Positions 14,139 through 16,167 of a stretch of DNA of 16,167 bases are shown here, piece by piece (positions within the stretch are counted from its first letter, which is position 1; each line of letters starts with the position of its first letter). A program made the translations under genes and the position numbers. A model generated the notes under the pieces. The model ran no database searches, had not been told where the DNA came from, and saw only the letters and a program-made list of their open reading frames with translations. Origin of the DNA: Lachnospiraceae bacterium (GTDB lineage Bacteria > Bacillota > Clostridia > Lachnospirales > Lachnospiraceae); NCBI GenBank assembly GCA_004558185.1, contig SFDP01000054.1, forward strand, positions 1 to 16,167. The letters are read 5' to 3'.

Positions 14139-14235
14139 CGGGATCCGTCCAAGGCAGGGCTTTTATGATTCTGTCATAGCACAGGAACCTGAAAAAGAGA
14201 AGGTGCAGCTGTTAAGGTCATGGCAGATATGCTGA
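14128..14235 (+). other. Probable N-terminus of the RadC-like gene, out of frame
   Basis: A 35-codon ORF starting MNISGIRPRQGFYDSVIA, with an RBS-like AGAAGGA about seven bases upstream and an 11-base overlap with the preceding stop. It runs into the RadC-like frame: slipping back one base (or adding one A) at the five-A run 14192-14196 joins it to REGAAVKVMADMLKDYDRE, which continues straight into the RadC domain. The fragment therefore looks like the true beginning of that protein separated by a one-base change. It could alternatively be a real tiny leader peptide. Confidence 0.6.
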
Positions 14236-16094
14236 AGGACTATGACAGAGAGGTTGTGGCAATCGTAAATCTACAGTCAGACGGGCGGCCTATCAACATG
14301 AACGTGGTAAGCATGGGAGCACTGGACCAGTCAGTCGCGCATCCGAGGGAAATCTTTAAGAGCACGATCCTGTCAAATGCAGCTTCCATAATGCTGGTTC
14401 ATAACCATCCGTCAGGGAGACTGGTGCCGAGTTCTGAGGACATTGTTCTTACGGACAGGGTAAAGCAGTTAAGTGACCTGATCGGGGTCAGGTTTTTAGA
14501 TCATGTCATTGTCGGACCGGGAAAGGATTACTATTCCTTTCACCAGAAGGAGAAAATGCCGCTGTCCTCGTTAAAACTGACGAAGGAATTGAATGATATT
14601 GAATTGGAGGGATTTAGAGTGGCGGAAAATACGGTACAAAAAGAAGCAAAGATGACTGCAACGCTTACTGTTGCGGAATGCAGCGAATTTCATTCCATGG
14701 GGGAAGAGCATACCGGAGTTAAGACAGTTAAGGAAGCTATGGAGATATTTGGAAGCATTCCTTCGGAGCGCATGAATGGCATACCGGCGATTGGAGTGCG
14801 TGTGGCAAATGAAGAGGCACCGGAGCTGTTTAGCGAGATTGATATTTTTAACGGCAAAAGGTTTGACATGGAGGCTTTATCTTATGTGCCTGAGATCAGA
14901 AACAACTGGGATGCACAGAAACTGATTGCGGAGCTGATCCATGCATATCCGGAAGCGGAAATTGTGGGAGAGATCCCAGAGGGAGTACAGAAGAAAATTC
15001 AGTTCATTGAGTCCAGGGAGAAACAGGCCGACCAGTTAAAGGCTGTAACTGACCAGCTGGAGAAAGGCGTTGTGGAGGTATTTCAAAGCGACAAATACAA
15101 ACAGTTCCTGGACACAATGGCCAAATTTCCCCGATATTCCGTAAACAATTCCATTCTGATCATGATGCAGAGGCCGGATGCAAGTCTATGTCAGAGTTTT
15201 ACCGGGTGGAAGGAGATGGGAAGGTATGTAAAAAAGGGAGAGAAGGGTATCAGTATTCTTGCCCCTGCGCCATACAAGATAGAGAGGGAACAGACCAGAC
15301 TGGATGACAAGGGAAAACCGGTGTTTGATGCGGACGGGGAGCCGGTAACGGAAAAGGTGGAAGTAACCATCCGTGCCTTTAAGGTGGTGAAGACGTTTGA
15401 CGTATCACAGACAGACGGGAAGGAACTACCCTCCATAGGACCTGATGAACTGGTTGGAAGTATTGAAGGATATCCGAAGCTTTTGCAGGCTTTACAGGAA
15501 ATCAGTCCGGTACCTGTTACTTTTGAGCAGATCGATGGGGAAGCGAAGGGTTTTTATCACCAGGAAGATAAGAGAATTGCCATTCAGGATGGAATGAGTG
15601 AGGTTCAGACAATCAAGACTCTGCTTCACGAAATGGCGCACCAGAAGCTTCATGATAAGGATGCAGTGGCAGCTGCAGATCATGTATCAAGGAATGGAAA
15701 AGAGGTAGAGGCCGAGAGTGTGGCATATGTTGTGTGCCAGCATTACGGTATCAACACTTCTGACTATTCCTTTTCTTATGTGGCTGGCTGGTCCGAGGGA
15801 AAGGAGACCCCTGAGTTAAAGAGTTCACTCGACAAAATCCGACAGACCGCAGCGGATTTCATTTACCAGATTGACCAGAAGCTTCAAGTGTTACAGGCAG
15901 ACAGGGAGCAGGGTTTTATTCCGGTGGTTCCGGATTCTCAGGAAGAAGTGCCAAACCCGGATCTTAAGGTTGCAGTGGATAAGGCGCTGGAAAATCTGGA
16001 CAAGAAGCGTACGCAGGCGAAAAAGAAAACTTCTGTCAAGTCCAGAATCAAGGAAAAAGCAGAAAAGTGTTACTATTCACAGTCGATTTGCTGA
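14220..16094 (+). CDS. RadC/JAB - YodL - ArdC multidomain protein
   Basis: 624 aa as read. Residues 1-115 are a RadC-type JAB/MPN domain with the metal-site motif HNHPSG (61-66) and Asp74. Residues about 145-255 match the YodL-like domain (AEIFGSIP-type segment then RMNGIPAIGV at 185-193). Residues about 275-600 resemble ArdC antirestriction proteins: an ssDNA-binding N domain (KFPRYSVNNSILIMMQRPDA, then GWKEMGRYVKKGEKGI) and a zinc metallopeptidase with HEMAH at 470-474 and Glu in the EVEAES segment (495-500). ArdC-type proteins coat incoming DNA and counter restriction. ATG 14220 has almost no RBS and cuts into the first RadC helix, so the real N-terminus is probably at 14128 in another frame. 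A good internal RBS (GGAGG, 14606-14610) precedes GTG 14619 (residue 134), so YodL-ArdC may also be made alone. Confidence 0.85.
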   Translation: MADMLKDYDREVVAIVNLQSDGRPINMNVVSMGALDQSVAHPREIFKSTILSNAASIMLVHNHPSGRLVPSSEDIVLTDRVKQLSDLIGVRFLDHVIVGPGKDYYSFHQKEKMPLSSLKLTKELNDIELEGFRVAENTVQKEAKMTATLTVAECSEFHSMGEEHTGVKTVKEAMEIFGSIPSERMNGIPAIGVRVANEEAPELFSEIDIFNGKRFDMEALSYVPEIRNNWDAQKLIAELIHAYPEAEIVGEIPEGVQKKIQFIESREKQADQLKAVTDQLEKGVVEVFQSDKYKQFLDTMAKFPRYSVNNSILIMMQRPDASLCQSFTGWKEMGRYVKKGEKGISILAPAPYKIEREQTRLDDKGKPVFDADGEPVTEKVEVTIRAFKVVKTFDVSQTDGKELPSIGPDELVGSIEGYPKLLQALQEISPVPVTFEQIDGEAKGFYHQEDKRIAIQDGMSEVQTIKTLLHEMAHQKLHDKDAVAAADHVSRNGKEVEAESVAYVVCQHYGINTSDYSFSYVAGWSEGKETPELKSSLDKIRQTAADFIYQIDQKLQVLQADREQGFIPVVPDSQEEVPNPDLKVAVDKALENLDKKRTQAKKKTSVKSRIKEKAEKCYYSQSIC

Positions 16095-16104
16095 CACGAT
16101 AAAT

Positions 16105-16167
16105 AGAGCGGAGCTATAACGCCGCTCTTCACTCGATATTCTGATGTATATTCAGGGAGGTGATGCA
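16105..16167 (+). promoter_or_regulatory. Hairpin and RBS leading into the next gene
   Basis: AGAGCGG (16105-16111) pairs perfectly with CCGCTCT (16122-16128); no T-run follows, so termination is doubtful. GGGAGGTG at about 16155-16162 is a strong RBS, and the ATG at 16163 is too close to be its start, so the next gene most likely begins just past the right edge. Confidence 0.5.

Noticed and set aside
14185..14205. Programmed -1 frameshift signal at GAAAAAGAG
   Set aside because: The heptamer does not allow both codons to re-pair after slipping and I see no strong stem just downstream; a simple one-base indel is the better first explanation, kept open as a finding.
1..16167. tRNA, rRNA, insertion sequence, integrase or relaxase genes
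   Set aside because: I found no sequence or protein pattern for any of these; the attachment sites and the relaxase of the element must lie outside the window.

Overview
The window is a 16.2 kb stretch of the conjugation module of an integrative and conjugative element of the Tn1549 / C. difficile CTn (CD1107-CD1115 gene family) type. Every gene I can support is on the + strand. Strong AGGAGG-type ribosome binding sites, frequent TTG/GTG starts, moderate GC content and the protein families point to a Gram-positive Clostridia host, most likely a Lachnospiraceae-like gut bacterium. The host is inferred; no housekeeping gene is present to confirm it.

Layout: (1) 1-394 holds the tail of an upstream gene and then a gene-free regulatory leader, with 21-bp-spaced direct repeats, a putative extended -10 promoter overlapped by a 14-bp palindrome, and an intrinsic-terminator hairpin. 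(2) 395-2140 is an ArdA antirestriction protein fused in frame to a DUF5688 domain. (3) 2220-4045 is a replication module: a small Cys-rich protein, a RepA_N-type replication initiator whose linker region carries four tandem 23-bp iterons, an unrecognised 138-aa protein and a DUF7768 (deoxyribosyltransferase-like) protein. (4) 4167-6457 is the coupling module: a PcfB/DUF3801 protein and the VirD4-like coupling ATPase. (5) 6646-8168 has two copies of a Maff2 (VirB2/TrbC-like) membrane protein with identical amino-acid sequence, followed by a VirB6/TrbL-like protein. (6) 8180-12822 is the rest of the type IV secretion channel: PrgI, the VirB4 ATPase and a membrane-anchored NlpC/P60 peptidoglycan hydrolase. 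(7) 12874-16094 has DUF4315, DUF4366, a 56-aa basic protein, and a large RadC(JAB)-YodL-ArdC protein. The next gene probably starts just beyond the right edge.

The genes form translationally coupled blocks (stop/start overlaps of 4-74 nt), and terminator-like hairpins separate most of the blocks. VirD4 with PcfB would bring relaxase-bound DNA to a channel built from Maff2, VirB6, PrgI and VirB4. The NlpC/P60 enzyme would open the cell wall. ArdA and ArdC-type proteins would protect the incoming DNA, and RepA would replicate the excised circle. The relaxase and integrase are not in this window.

The observations I consider most worth checking are the 23-bp iteron array inside repA with an adjacent AT-rich tract (candidate origin), a probable one-base frameshift at the start of the RadC-like gene, two in-frame gene fusions that each still carry an internal RBS plus start codon, the Maff2 twins that differ only synonymously, and the series of intrinsic terminators inside what should be one transfer operon.
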